Positions 50,064-58,818 of a stretch of DNA of 64,000 bases are shown here, in pieces (position 1 is the first letter of the stretch; every line of letters starts with the position of its first letter). The stretch comes from Butyricimonas virosa (GTDB taxonomy: Bacteria > Bacteroidota > Bacteroidia > Bacteroidales > Marinifilaceae), in the NCBI RefSeq assembly GCF_025148635.1, contig NZ_CP102269.1, positions 4,588,001 through 4,652,000 of the forward strand. The letters run 5' to 3'. Made by a program: the position numbers and the translations under genes. The notes beneath the pieces are model-generated. The model worked only from the letters and a program-made list of their open reading frames with translations, searched no databases and was not told the origin of the DNA.

Positions 50064-50888
50064 ATGGGTTTCTTTAAAAAAGGACATATCATCGTGTTAT
50101 TGATTAACATAGCCGTAGCCAGCATCGTGTTGTTCGTGATCGGGTATATCGTGTTGAATCGATTGGAGAAATACACGAATCATGGTTACTATATTACTGT
50201 TCCCGAACTCCGAGGACTCACTCCCGACGAGGCGAAACCTTTCGCCAAAGAGAAGAATTTGCAAATCCTTGTCATCGATTCTATCTATGACAACAATGCC
50301 AAACCGGGAACTATCGTGGAACAATTCCCGTCACCGAATGCCCACGTGAAGAACAACCGGGCCATCCAACTGACCATCAACGCCAATGCCCCGGAAAAAA
50401 TTATTTTCCCGAACCTTCGCAACGTGGCCTTCCGTCAATCCTTGCAACGATTGAAGAACTTGGGACTCAACGTTGGAAGAATCGAATACATTCCTTCCAA
50501 CTTCAAAAACCTAGTACTTGATTTCAAATACGAGGGAAACATCATCGAACCAAATAGTTTGATACAAAAAGGAGAAACAGTGGATATTGTACTCGGGAAC
50601 GGGAACACGTCCAACGACCAAGTAGCCATCCCATCATTAGTGGGGAAAACACTGGCAGAGGCAAAAGCCATACTATTGCGGGCATTCTTAAACGTGGGTG
50701 AAATCCTACCCGACAACACGATCAAAACCGAGGCTGACCAATCCACGGCAATTATATACCAGCAAGAGCCTGAATTCGAAGAAAATATGACGATGAAGAT
50801 GGGAGGAGACATCACGCTCTACCTCACGAAAGATAAAGAAAAAATAATGGCACTGGACTCCCTGTCCATTGAGGAGCTACAACCATGA
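50064..50888 (+). CDS. Membrane-anchored PASTA-domain protein
   Basis: The 274-residue product has one N-terminal membrane helix (about 7-32, IIVLLINIAVASIVLFVIGYIVL) and three PASTA repeats (about 45-110, 115-185 and 195-265; VPELRGLTPDEAKPFAKEKNL, FPNLRNVAFRQSLQRLKNLGL, IPSLVGKTLAEAKAILLRAFL). It has no kinase domain. PASTA domains bind peptidoglycan fragments in kinases, but the role of this stand-alone form is unclear. The ATG at 50064 is chosen. Its stop overlaps the rluD start by 4 bp, so the two are translationally coupled, a linkage conserved in Bacteroidota. Confidence 0.9.
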   Translation: MGFFKKGHIIVLLINIAVASIVLFVIGYIVLNRLEKYTNHGYYITVPELRGLTPDEAKPFAKEKNLQILVIDSIYDNNAKPGTIVEQFPSPNAHVKNNRAIQLTINANAPEKIIFPNLRNVAFRQSLQRLKNLGLNVGRIEYIPSNFKNLVLDFKYEGNIIEPNSLIQKGETVDIVLGNGNTSNDQVAIPSLVGKTLAEAKAILLRAFLNVGEILPDNTIKTEADQSTAIIYQQEPEFEENMTMKMGGDITLYLTKDKEKIMALDSLSIEELQP

Positions 50889-51961
50889 TAGAAGAAGAAG
50901 TAGAAGATTTAGAAGAACTGGGCGAGGACGAACCGGAACAAGAGCAAGAAATGTACGAACATTTCCGTCTGGAAGTTGATCCCGGCCAAAATTTACTGCG
51001 TATCGATCGGTTTCTGGTCGATCGGTTACCCAACGTATCCCGCACAAAAATACAGGAAGCTGCAGAAGCCCAATGTGTACAGGTCAATAATAAACCGGTA
51101 AAATCCAATTACCGGGTAAAACCCAAAGACATTGTCACCTTGATGCTCCCCCACCCAAAACGGGAAATACGGGTCATACCGGAAGATATTCCTTTAAATA
51201 TCGTGTACGAGGACGACTATCTGCTGGTCATTAACAAAGAACCGGGTATGGTGGTACATCCTTCCTACGGGCATTACACGGGGACTCTCGTAAATGCTTT
51301 GGCATGGCACTTGAAAGGGAATCCGTTATTCAAAGAGAACGATCCCCGCCCTGGACTGGTTCACCGGATAGACAAGGACACTTCCGGCCTGTTGGTCATT
51401 GCCAAAACGGAAGAAGCTAAAACCAAATTGTCTTCCCAATTTTTCCATAAAACCTCCAGTCGGAAATACGTGGCCGTATGTTGGGGAAACTTGGAAAATG
51501 ACAACGGAACGATTATCGGTAACATCGGAAGGAGTATCTCTAACCGAAAAATCATGGGTGTATTCCCGGAAGGTAGCGACTACGGCAAACACGCCGTGAC
51601 TCACTATCACGTGCTGGAACGTTTGGGTTACGTGAATGTCGTGGAATGCGTGCTGGAAACCGGACGTACCCACCAAATCCGGGCTCATTTCAAATCAATC
51701 AGACATCCGCTATTCAATGATCCGGAATACGGTGGTAATGAAATCCTGAAAGGCACCACATTCACGAAGTACAAACAATTCGTGCAAAATTGCTTCGCTC
51801 TCTGTCCCCGACAAGCATTACATGCCAAAACCCTTGGTTTTGAACACCCGGGAACGGGCAAATGGATGGACTTCAATTCCGAAATACCACAGGATATTCA
51901 ACAGCTCATTGAAAAATGGCGGGGCTACGTGGCAAACCGGGAACTGGAAGATATTGAATAA
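50885..51961 (+). CDS. rluD: 23S rRNA pseudouridine synthase RluD-like
   Basis: The 358-residue product has an acidic N-terminal extension (EEEVEDLEELGEDEPEQEQEM), an S4 domain (about 38-90, LLRIDRFLVDRLPNVSRTKIQEA), and the RluA/RluD catalytic domain with HRIDKDTSGLLVIAKT, the Asp of RIDKDT being the nucleophile, and ETGRTHQIRAHF. It converts uridines in helix 69 of 23S rRNA to pseudouridine (family knowledge). It starts within the last codons of the PASTA gene. Confidence 0.93.
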   Translation: MIEEEVEDLEELGEDEPEQEQEMYEHFRLEVDPGQNLLRIDRFLVDRLPNVSRTKIQEAAEAQCVQVNNKPVKSNYRVKPKDIVTLMLPHPKREIRVIPEDIPLNIVYEDDYLLVINKEPGMVVHPSYGHYTGTLVNALAWHLKGNPLFKENDPRPGLVHRIDKDTSGLLVIAKTEEAKTKLSSQFFHKTSSRKYVAVCWGNLENDNGTIIGNIGRSISNRKIMGVFPEGSDYGKHAVTHYHVLERLGYVNVVECVLETGRTHQIRAHFKSIRHPLFNDPEYGGNEILKGTTFTKYKQFVQNCFALCPRQALHAKTLGFEHPGTGKWMDFNSEIPQDIQQLIEKWRGYVANRELEDIE

Positions 51962-51962
51962 C

Positions 51963-53261
51963 CTAGACAAATACGTATTTCAAAATACACAATATCGAGA
52001 GTATATACATCGTGAGATTTAACTCTCGATATTTACCTGCAAACAATTTAAACAACACATAAGTCAATAACCCCAACACAATACCATCGGCAATCGAGTA
52101 AGTCAACGGCATCATAATAATGGTCACAAAAGCAGGAAAAGCCTCGGTCATATCATCAAAACATATTTTCTTCACCGCATCAAACATAAAACTCCCCACG
52201 ATCACCAATACCCCTGCTGTAGCGATACCCGGAACCAACAAAAAGAATGGGGCAAAGAACAAAGCGACAATGAACAACCCACTAACAACAGCAGCTGTCA
52301 AACCGGAACGCCCACCTTCGGCTATACCAGCAGTACTTTCAGCGTAAGTCGTGGTGGTTGACGTTCCGAGTAAAGCCCCAACCGTTGTTCCCACAGCATC
52401 CGCCATCATCGCAGGTTTCAACTTCGGGATACTCCCGTCAGGTTTCACCATCCCTACTTTATTTGCCGTACCGACCAATGTTCCTAAAGTATCAAAAATA
52501 TCCATGAACACGAGCGAGAAAATCGCAATCAACATATTCGGGGACAACAAAGAATGAAAATCTAGCTTGAAAAAGACCGGCTCCAGAGAATGAGGCATCG
52601 ATACTAAAGAAAAGCCTTCCGGTATCCGGGTAATCTCCAAAGGAATACTTAATAACGTGACCGCCACAATCGCATAGAAAAGAGCCCCTTTCACTTTCCG
52701 TGCAACCAACACACCTCCGATAACAATTCCTCCTACCGCCAACAACGTCGATGGAGTAAACTCGCCTAAAGAAACAAATGTTGCAGGATTAGCCACAATC
52801 AACCCGGCCTTTTGTAATCCCAAAAAAGCAATAAACAAACCAATTCCAACGGATATGGCATGTCTCAACGTTTCGGGAATAGCATTCACTATCAACTCCC
52901 GTATATTAAACACGGTCAACAGGATAAACACCAGCCCCTCGATAAAAACAGCAGCCAAGGCACTCTCCCAGGAATATCCCATGCCCTGCACTAACGTAAA
53001 GGCAAAAAAAGCGTTCAACCCCATACCCGGAGCCAAGGCAAAAGGTAATTTCGCCCAAATAGCCATCACCAACGTGGCAAAAAATGCTGCCAAGGCTGTA
53101 GCTGTGAACACGGCTCCCCGATCCATCGATGCCGCCGAAAGAATATCCGGATTCACGGCAAGAATATACGACATCGTTAAAAAAGTAGTGACCCCAGCCA
53201 TGATTTCTGTCTTTACCTTCATCACGCTGGGATCAAATCCAAAAAGTTTCTTTAATATCAT
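51963..53261 (-). CDS. NCS2-family purine permease
   Basis: The 432-residue protein has about 14 membrane segments of the NCS2 AzgA/PbuG type. It shows LAVNPDILSAAGM-like ILAVNPDILSAASMDRG (about 35-50), APGMGLNAFFAFT (about 75-88), and DALGTTVGALLGTSTTTTYAES for the substrate site. It imports adenine, guanine or hypoxanthine with protons. The stop is at 51963 and the plus-strand rluD stop is at 51961, tail to tail. The ATG at 53261 is preferred to one at 53282, which would be only 7 bp from ychF. Confidence 0.9.
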   Translation of the reverse strand: MILKKLFGFDPSVMKVKTEIMAGVTTFLTMSYILAVNPDILSAASMDRGAVFTATALAAFFATLVMAIWAKLPFALAPGMGLNAFFAFTLVQGMGYSWESALAAVFIEGLVFILLTVFNIRELIVNAIPETLRHAISVGIGLFIAFLGLQKAGLIVANPATFVSLGEFTPSTLLAVGGIVIGGVLVARKVKGALFYAIVAVTLLSIPLEITRIPEGFSLVSMPHSLEPVFFKLDFHSLLSPNMLIAIFSLVFMDIFDTLGTLVGTANKVGMVKPDGSIPKLKPAMMADAVGTTVGALLGTSTTTTYAESTAGIAEGGRSGLTAAVVSGLFIVALFFAPFFLLVPGIATAGVLVIVGSFMFDAVKKICFDDMTEAFPAFVTIIMMPLTYSIADGIVLGLLTYVLFKLFAGKYRELNLTMYILSILCILKYVFV

Positions 53262-53289
53262 CTTTATAAAAGATAAAACCAAATCCTCG

Positions 53290-54390
53290 TTACACGTTAA
53301 AACGGAAGTTCATCATGTCCCCGTCCTGCACCACGTACTCCTTTCCTTCCACGGACATTTTCCCGGCTTCCTTACATTTTGCCTCGGATCCCAAAGCAAT
53401 AAAATCCTCGTATTTGATCACTTCTGCACGAATAAACCCTTTCTCGAAATCCGTGTGAATAATCCCGGCAGTCTGCGGGGCCTTCATCCCGTTCTTGAAG
53501 GTCCACGCCCTCACTTCCTTCGGGCCTGCCGTGAAATAAGTACGCAAATTCAATAACTTATAAGCCGTACGAATCAATTTATTCACCCCGGCTTCCTCCA
53601 GTCCTAGATCCTGCAAGAACAACTGTTTCTCCTCGTACGTATCCAACTCGGCAATATCCGCCTCGATAGCAGCACCGATCACCAGGACCTCTGCCCCCTC
53701 GTCCTTCACGGCATCCCGAACGGCATCCACATATTTATTTCCCGTCACGACGGAAGCCTCGTCCACGTTACAAACGTACAAAATAGGTTTATTCGTCAGC
53801 AACATCAACTCCTTCGCTGCCTCCTGTTGTAAATCGTTTAATTGCACGGAACGAGCAGATTTCCCCTGTACCAACGCATCCTTATATAAATGCAACACCT
53901 CGACCAGACGTTTCGCCTTTGCATCCCCTCCGGTCTGAGCTTTCTTCTCCTCTTTTGCCAAACGGCTTTCCACTGTCTCCAAGTCTTTCAACTGCAACTC
54001 TGTATCAATCGTCTCCTTGTCCCGGATCGGATCAACATGACCATCCACGTGTACGATATTATTATCATCAAAACAACGTAACACGTGAATAATAGCATCC
54101 GTTTCCCGGATATTAGACAAAAATTTATTTCCTAAACCTTCACCTCTACTCGCACCTTTCACTAACCCAGCAATATCCACGATCTCCACCACAGCAGGTA
54201 CCACGTTTTGAGGCTGTACCAACTCGACCAATTTATTCAGTCGCTCGTCCGGCACGGTAATCACTCCCACGTTCGGTTCGATCGTGCAAAAAGGGAAATT
54301 TGCCGACTGCGCTTTCGCATTGCTCAAACAATTAAATAACGTCGATTTCCCCACGTTTGGCAAACCGACTATTCCACATTGTAAACCCAT
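53290..54390 (-). CDS. ychF: Redox-regulated ATPase YchF
   Basis: The 366-residue Obg-family protein has the P-loop GLPNVGKST (9-17), VEIVDIAGLVKGASRGEGLGNKFL for the switch regions, a NVDE motif in place of NKxD, which is why YchF/OLA1 prefers ATP, and a C-terminal TGS-like domain (LRTYFTAGPKEVRAWT, FIRAEVIKYEDF). It binds ribosomes and affects oxidative stress response in other bacteria. It is followed after 28 bp by the NCS2 permease gene. A good -7 box lies upstream. Confidence 0.94.
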   Translation of the reverse strand: MGLQCGIVGLPNVGKSTLFNCLSNAKAQSANFPFCTIEPNVGVITVPDERLNKLVELVQPQNVVPAVVEIVDIAGLVKGASRGEGLGNKFLSNIRETDAIIHVLRCFDDNNIVHVDGHVDPIRDKETIDTELQLKDLETVESRLAKEEKKAQTGGDAKAKRLVEVLHLYKDALVQGKSARSVQLNDLQQEAAKELMLLTNKPILYVCNVDEASVVTGNKYVDAVRDAVKDEGAEVLVIGAAIEADIAELDTYEEKQLFLQDLGLEEAGVNKLIRTAYKLLNLRTYFTAGPKEVRAWTFKNGMKAPQTAGIIHTDFEKGFIRAEVIKYEDFIALGSEAKCKEAGKMSVEGKEYVVQDGDMMNFRFNV

Positions 54391-54463
54391 TATATTTTTG
54401 TCATTTTAATTATTACCTAACTTGCCAGCACACCACACCCGTGGAATGCATTTTTTCAGCCGA

Positions 54464-54471
54464 CAAAGATA
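54464..54471 (-). promoter_or_regulatory. Predicted -7 box of ychF
   Basis: Minus strand TATCTTTG, about 75 nt before the ATG at 54390. Confidence 0.5.
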
Positions 54472-54533
54472 ACGATTCTTTTTAATAATACATACAGCCC
54501 AGTCTCTTATGTATTTCAGTAATATTACTTATG

Positions 54534-55166
54534 TTATCTTGTCGTGATATGAAAACAACCTTGCTTAAACTCGTAACGAACATAGCATTTCTTTTGCAAA
54601 CGCAAATCCTGTAACACGTCTGCCAACACACTTTTCAACTTTTCCTTCGGTGCTTCTTTACGTCCGTCCTTCTTGAAACGTGCATATGCCACATCAAAAG
54701 TAGTCCCGTACACGTGAGCGGAATTGGCACTAGCATTCCCGTTACTTTTCCGCAATTTCTTCACGCTAGACCCCGTGCGCAACACACTTGTCACGATAAT
54801 ACTATGGGACGGTAATCCTTTCTGATACAGGGAGTCTTTAAAATTTCGGGCTATATCTGCCAATAAATCACAGGCCTCCGGGACAAGATAAGGTTCTGAA
54901 TGTGTTAATTTATCCACTTGGAACAATTTACAGGATTTAATCTCTTTTAAATCCCGATCTGCCTTACTCAAATCCTCTGACGCCTTCAAAGGAGTAATTC
55001 CCAATCGCTTGGCGGAAGACAGATGCCTGTCATTTAAATCATTAAAAGTTCTCTGATAATTTTTAAAATAAACAAAAGGCTTTTTATTCTTTTCGTTTTC
55101 CTTACAAGCCCCAACCAATATCAACAACACGCACACTATCGTGTAATACCACACCGCTCTTCTCAT
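54534..55166 (-). CDS. Lipoprotein with M15 peptidase-like motifs (DUF5715-like)
   Basis: The 210-residue product has a lipoprotein signal (LILVGAC, lipid Cys21). The C-terminal half has SAHVYGTTFDVAYARF (His and Asp as in the SxHxxGxAxD zinc site of VanY-type D-Ala-D-Ala peptidases) and KQGCFHITTR (third ligand). Between them is IVTSVLRTGSSVKKLRKSNGNAS, matching the SxxRs/S motif of M15. It may trim peptidoglycan peptides at the outer membrane. It lies 5 bp after the CDF transporter gene on the same strand, so the two likely share a transcript. Confidence 0.75.
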   Translation of the reverse strand: MRRAVWYYTIVCVLLILVGACKENEKNKKPFVYFKNYQRTFNDLNDRHLSSAKRLGITPLKASEDLSKADRDLKEIKSCKLFQVDKLTHSEPYLVPEACDLLADIARNFKDSLYQKGLPSHSIIVTSVLRTGSSVKKLRKSNGNASANSAHVYGTTFDVAYARFKKDGRKEAPKEKLKSVLADVLQDLRLQKKCYVRYEFKQGCFHITTR

Positions 55167-55171
55167 CGATA

Positions 55172-56071
55172 TTATTCATTTTTCTCAGGTTCTACATGCA
55201 CAGCCACGTGAGTACGCAATCCGTATTTAGCCCTCAAACGATTCTCAATCCCGGTAGCAACCACATGTGCCTCCTGAACGGTCATATCCGGCCGTAAGCG
55301 GATATGCACTTCTATAGCGAAGTCATTACCGATCCGACGAGTTCTCAAATTATGAGGATCTTTTATTTGCGGGTCTTCATTAATTATCGTAATTATTTCC
55401 TTCTCGGTCTCCTCCGGCAAAGATCGCTCCAATAAATCATTCAAACAAGGTATCAGGAGCTGAATGGACACTTTCACGATGAAAATACTCACGATAACGG
55501 CTGCAATCGGGTCAAGTACCCGCCAGTCCTTTCCCAGAAAGATCGCCCCGGCAATCCCCAAAGCTGTACCGATAGACGAGAATGCATCCGAACGATGATG
55601 CCAAGCATTCGCCACAACAGCCTGACTTTGCACCTTATGCCCCACGATAACCGAGTAACGATACAGGATTTCTTTCACCACGATCGAAGCAAGAGCAGCG
55701 ATCAAGGCTATTAAATCGGGACTACCCAACTTCTCCCCCCGATAAAAAGCAAGTATCTGATTCAACCCGTTCCAAAAAATCCCTGTTCCGACCATTAACA
55801 AAACGATCCCGATAATTGCAGTTGCCAGTGTCTCATATTTACCATGCCCGTAATCATGTCCCGCATCCTTCGGTTTAGCAGAAACTTTCACAAAAACCAG
55901 CACGATAATATCCGTCACGAAATCTGACAAAGAATGTACGGCATCCGCAATCATAGCACTACTTTGTCCCAATATTCCAGCCACGAACTTAAACACTAAC
56001 AAAAAAAAATTAGCAATTGAACCGACAATTGTAACCCTATATATTTGCTTTTCTCGACTTTCCTTTTCCAT
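55172..56071 (-). CDS. Cation diffusion facilitator metal exporter
   Basis: The 299-residue product has six membrane helices (to about 205) and a cytoplasmic domain (about 210-299, IITIINEDPQIKDPHNLRTRRIGNDFAIEVHIRLRPD). Metal-site residues are seen in IADAVHSLSDFVTD (helix 2) and AWHHRSDAFSSIG (helix 5, HxxxD). It exports zinc, iron or manganese against protons. The ATG at 56071 is preferred to an in-frame TTG at 56077. Confidence 0.93.
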   Translation of the reverse strand: MEKESREKQIYRVTIVGSIANFFLLVFKFVAGILGQSSAMIADAVHSLSDFVTDIIVLVFVKVSAKPKDAGHDYGHGKYETLATAIIGIVLLMVGTGIFWNGLNQILAFYRGEKLGSPDLIALIAALASIVVKEILYRYSVIVGHKVQSQAVVANAWHHRSDAFSSIGTALGIAGAIFLGKDWRVLDPIAAVIVSIFIVKVSIQLLIPCLNDLLERSLPEETEKEIITIINEDPQIKDPHNLRTRRIGNDFAIEVHIRLRPDMTVQEAHVVATGIENRLRAKYGLRTHVAVHVEPEKNE

Positions 56072-56111
56072 TGACAATAGTTAAACGCTTACAAAGTTAC
56101 AAGAATTAATG

Positions 56112-56119
56112 TAATTTTG
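56112..56119 (+). promoter_or_regulatory. Predicted -7 box of mscL
   Basis: TAATTTTG, 56 nt before the ATG at 56176. A leader with ATTTTAAATG and TTTAAACGTTC palindromes follows. Confidence 0.5.
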
Positions 56120-56175
56120 CCGTAGAAATTTAGAACATTTTAAATGTTTAAACGTTCAAACACTTAAATTATAAA

Positions 56176-56616
56176 ATGAATCAGAACATGAAACTCTTAG
56201 ATGAATTTAAAGCTTTTGCCCTGAAAGGGAATGTGGTAGATATGGCCGTCGGTATCATTATCGGTGGTGCATTCGGAAAAATCGTATCATCATTGGTCAG
56301 TGACATCATCATGCCCCCTATCGGAATGCTTGTCGGTGGCATGAATTTTTCCAATTTACACATCGTGTTACAAAAAGCCCACATGAACGAGGCCACGGGA
56401 AAAATGGTCGAAGCCGTCACCCTCAACTATGGTAACTTTATTCAAACAACGATCGACTTTTTGATTATTGCATTCTCAATCTTTATCGCCATCAAATTCA
56501 TGAATAAATTGAGAACGAAAAAAGAAGAAACCCCGGCACCAACCGCACCTCCTGCCCCATCGAAAGAAGAAGTACTATTGACTGAAATCCGGGACATCTT
56601 GAAAGACAAACATTGA
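56176..56616 (+). CDS. mscL: Large-conductance mechanosensitive channel
   Basis: The 146-residue product matches MscL: EFKAFALKGNVVDMAVGIIIGGAFGKIVSSLVSDIIMPPIG (about 9-49), a periplasmic loop of about 35 residues, helix 2 (TTIDFLIIAFSIFIAIKFMNKL) and a cytoplasmic helix (SKEEVLLTEIRDILKDK). It opens under high membrane tension to protect from osmotic downshock. A Pro/Ala-rich linker (ETPAPTAPPAPS) precedes the last helix. It is convergent with pyk over a large palindrome. Confidence 0.95.
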   Translation: MNQNMKLLDEFKAFALKGNVVDMAVGIIIGGAFGKIVSSLVSDIIMPPIGMLVGGMNFSNLHIVLQKAHMNEATGKMVEAVTLNYGNFIQTTIDFLIIAFSIFIAIKFMNKLRTKKEETPAPTAPPAPSKEEVLLTEIRDILKDKH

Positions 56617-56619
56617 TAA

Positions 56620-56686
56620 AATTTTAGATTTTAAATTTTTGATTGAATTCTTAAATCTCTCAATCTAAAATTTAAAATCTAAAATT
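56620..56686. terminator. 27-bp palindrome of TCTAAAAT words between mscL and pyk
   Basis: Arms 56620-56646 and 56660-56686 are reverse complements with one mismatch (TTTTAGATTTTAAATTTT on one side, AAAATTTAAAATCTAAAA on the other), loop of 13 nt. It fills the gap between two convergent genes and uses the same words as the flanks of the nuo repeat elements. Runs of T on both strands fit a bidirectional terminator. Confidence 0.75.
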
Positions 56687-56689
56687 AAC

Positions 56690-58090
56690 CTAGCGGATTT
56701 CCCCGATCTTACATACCTCAATAAATGAGGCTCCTTTACCATGCCCGAAACTTCCCCCGACAACCACCACGTAGTCATCAGCCTTAATGCCATTCTGCAT
56801 CAACATTTCCGGCAGATCATTCATGAACTCATCCCGTGACATCGGTTTTTCAGTATAATAAGGATACACCCCGAACGAGAGTGCCAATTCACGCATAACC
56901 CGTTCATTATAGCACCGGGCGTAAACGGGCAAGTCACTCCGGAAAGCCGACAGATAACGGGCTGTACGTCCGGAAAGCGTGTCAACCACAATCGCCTTAA
57001 TCGGTAACATTAATGCTGTTTTCACTGCCGAACGAGCCAACGCCGCCGTAATCTCGTTATTTATACGGACCAGACTTCTCCCCGCATCCGGCGGAACTGT
57101 TCCCTCATTCTCCTCTGCCACTTCACGCATCACGGTTACCGCTTCCTCTGGATACGCTCCGTAAGCCGTTTCCCCACTTAACATGATCGCATCCGTACCC
57201 ATGTAAATGGCATTCGCAATATCACTGATTTCCGCACGAGTCGGCCTAGGATGCTCAATCATCGTGTGTAGCATCTGCGTGGCAATAATCACGGGTTTTT
57301 TACTCTCAATACATTTCTTAACAATATATCGTTGAATCTTAGGGATTTTCTCAGCCTCAATCTCGATCCCCAAATCTCCGCGGGCAACCATCACCCCGTA
57401 AGCGTAATCCAGAATCTCGTCAATATTATCCACACCCTCTTGATTCTCGATCTTGGCAATGACCTTGATCTTACTTCCCCGGGCATCCAGAATAGCCTGT
57501 ATCGCCATAACATCCTCCTTATTGCGCACGAAGGAGTGAGCAATAAAATCCAGATTATTATCTATTGCAAAATCAATAAACGCCCGGTCTTTATCACTCA
57601 AAGATTTCAATTTCAAGGAAGCTCCCGGTACATTTATACTCTTACGATTCTTAATGACAGCCTCATTGGTCACCATCATTTTCAAATAATGATCTTTTTT
57701 CTCGACAACAATCAACTCCACATCCCCGTCGTCCACCAACACCTTGTCTCCCACTTTTATATCTTCAGCAAAATAAGGATAGGACACGTGAATCAATTTC
57801 CCATCCATCTTCAACTCTGGATCTCCTGTCAAATAAACCGTTTCTCCCCGATCTACATGCATCGGTTCATCCATAAGCATCGTTCTCACTTCCGGTCCCT
57901 TCGTGTCGATCAAGATGGCTATATTATCCGAAACTTTCCGAACATTCTCCACTACCTTCAACGCCTGCTCCATATCCTGATGAGCAGTATTTAACCGTAC
58001 CACGTTCATCCCGGCACAATATAACTTCTCTAAAAACTCTACCTCACATCTTTTGTCAGATATGGTAGCCACAATCTTAGTCTTTTTCAT
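56690..58090 (-). CDS. pyk: Pyruvate kinase
   Basis: The 466-residue enzyme transfers phosphate from phosphoenolpyruvate to ADP. Visible signatures are KIVATISDKRC (N terminus), IDTKGPEVRT (about 61-70), VIAKIENQEGVDNIDEIL with the catalytic Lys, VMVARGDLGIE, ATQMLHTMIEHPRPTRAEISDIANAI and IMLSGETAYG. The C-terminal regulatory domain ends in VVVGGSFGHGKGASF. The length is normal for the short class. The B domain (about 70-165) is complete. Standalone gene, convergent with mscL. Confidence 0.95.
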   Translation of the reverse strand: MKKTKIVATISDKRCEVEFLEKLYCAGMNVVRLNTAHQDMEQALKVVENVRKVSDNIAILIDTKGPEVRTMLMDEPMHVDRGETVYLTGDPELKMDGKLIHVSYPYFAEDIKVGDKVLVDDGDVELIVVEKKDHYLKMMVTNEAVIKNRKSINVPGASLKLKSLSDKDRAFIDFAIDNNLDFIAHSFVRNKEDVMAIQAILDARGSKIKVIAKIENQEGVDNIDEILDYAYGVMVARGDLGIEIEAEKIPKIQRYIVKKCIESKKPVIIATQMLHTMIEHPRPTRAEISDIANAIYMGTDAIMLSGETAYGAYPEEAVTVMREVAEENEGTVPPDAGRSLVRINNEITAALARSAVKTALMLPIKAIVVDTLSGRTARYLSAFRSDLPVYARCYNERVMRELALSFGVYPYYTEKPMSRDEFMNDLPEMLMQNGIKADDYVVVVGGSFGHGKGASFIEVCKIGEIR

Positions 58091-58151
58091 ATCATTAATA
58101 ATAATAGTTATTCTTTGCGTATTTCCCCAACTTGTAATGTGGCGAAACTGC

Positions 58152-58565
58152 TCACATAAAAGCCTGTAACGCCAGTTCGTAGGATTTCAATCCGAAACCG
58201 GCAATTACCCCCCGGCAAACAGGTGTTAGGAAAGAAACATGACGGAATATTTCCCGTTTTGCCGTGTTAGAAATATGAACCTCGATCACGGGACAGGGAA
58301 TCGCCGAAATAGCATCTGCGATAGCAATCGAAGTATGCGTGTAAGCTCCCGCATTCAAAATAATCCCGTCATAGGAGAATCCCACTTCATGAATTTTATT
58401 GATAAGCTCCCCCTCCACGTTCGACTGGTAATAATCAATCTCGACCATCGTGTAGAAATCTCTCAGCCCCGACAAGTACTCCTCGAAAGAGGTTTCCCCG
58501 TAAATATTTTTTTCTCTGATTCCCAAAAGATTAAGATTGGGACCGTTTAAAATCAATATCTTCAT
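58152..58565 (-). CDS. aroQ: 3-dehydroquinate dehydratase, type II
   Basis: The 137-residue enzyme of the shikimate pathway shows LNGPNLNLLGIREKNIYG (about 6-23, with catalytic Tyr22), LNAGAYTHTSIAIADAI and CPVIEVHISNTAKREIFRH (catalytic His). The ATG at 58565 is chosen over GTG at 58571. It sits 61 bp before pyk on the same strand, so co-transcription with pyk is possible. Confidence 0.94.
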   Translation of the reverse strand: MKILILNGPNLNLLGIREKNIYGETSFEEYLSGLRDFYTMVEIDYYQSNVEGELINKIHEVGFSYDGIILNAGAYTHTSIAIADAISAIPCPVIEVHISNTAKREIFRHVSFLTPVCRGVIAGFGLKSYELALQAFM

Positions 58566-58586
58566 ATTCACCGTTTTTACTCAATA

Positions 58587-58594
58587 CAAAATTA
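58587..58594 (-). promoter_or_regulatory. Predicted -7 box of aroQ
   Basis: Minus strand TAATTTTG, 22 nt before the ATG at 58565. No clear -33 element at the right spacing. Confidence 0.4.
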
Positions 58595-58818
58595 ACAAAA
58601 AAAACGATGAGACCGGACATTTCAAGCCGGATTTAGGTATTAAATTTCGATTACAAGGTCTAATAATAAAAATTATGAGTGTTAAACTTGACAAAACTGT
58701 TACAACTCAAAGAAAAAACTTATACCTTTATCTGGCAAAAATCTATCAGAATACTCTTGAGATAGGTTTAAAGTGGTGAATTAGAATTTGTATTATTTAT
58801 TTTGTAACACAGCTAAAA

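Noticed and set aside
52855..53556. 233-codon open frame antisense to the NCS2 permease and ychF
   Set aside because: Spans two conserved genes in antisense, with no ribosome site or recognisable domain.
57332..57994. 220-codon open frame antisense to pyruvate kinase
   Set aside because: Shadow of a conserved gene; composition is an artefact of the opposite strand.
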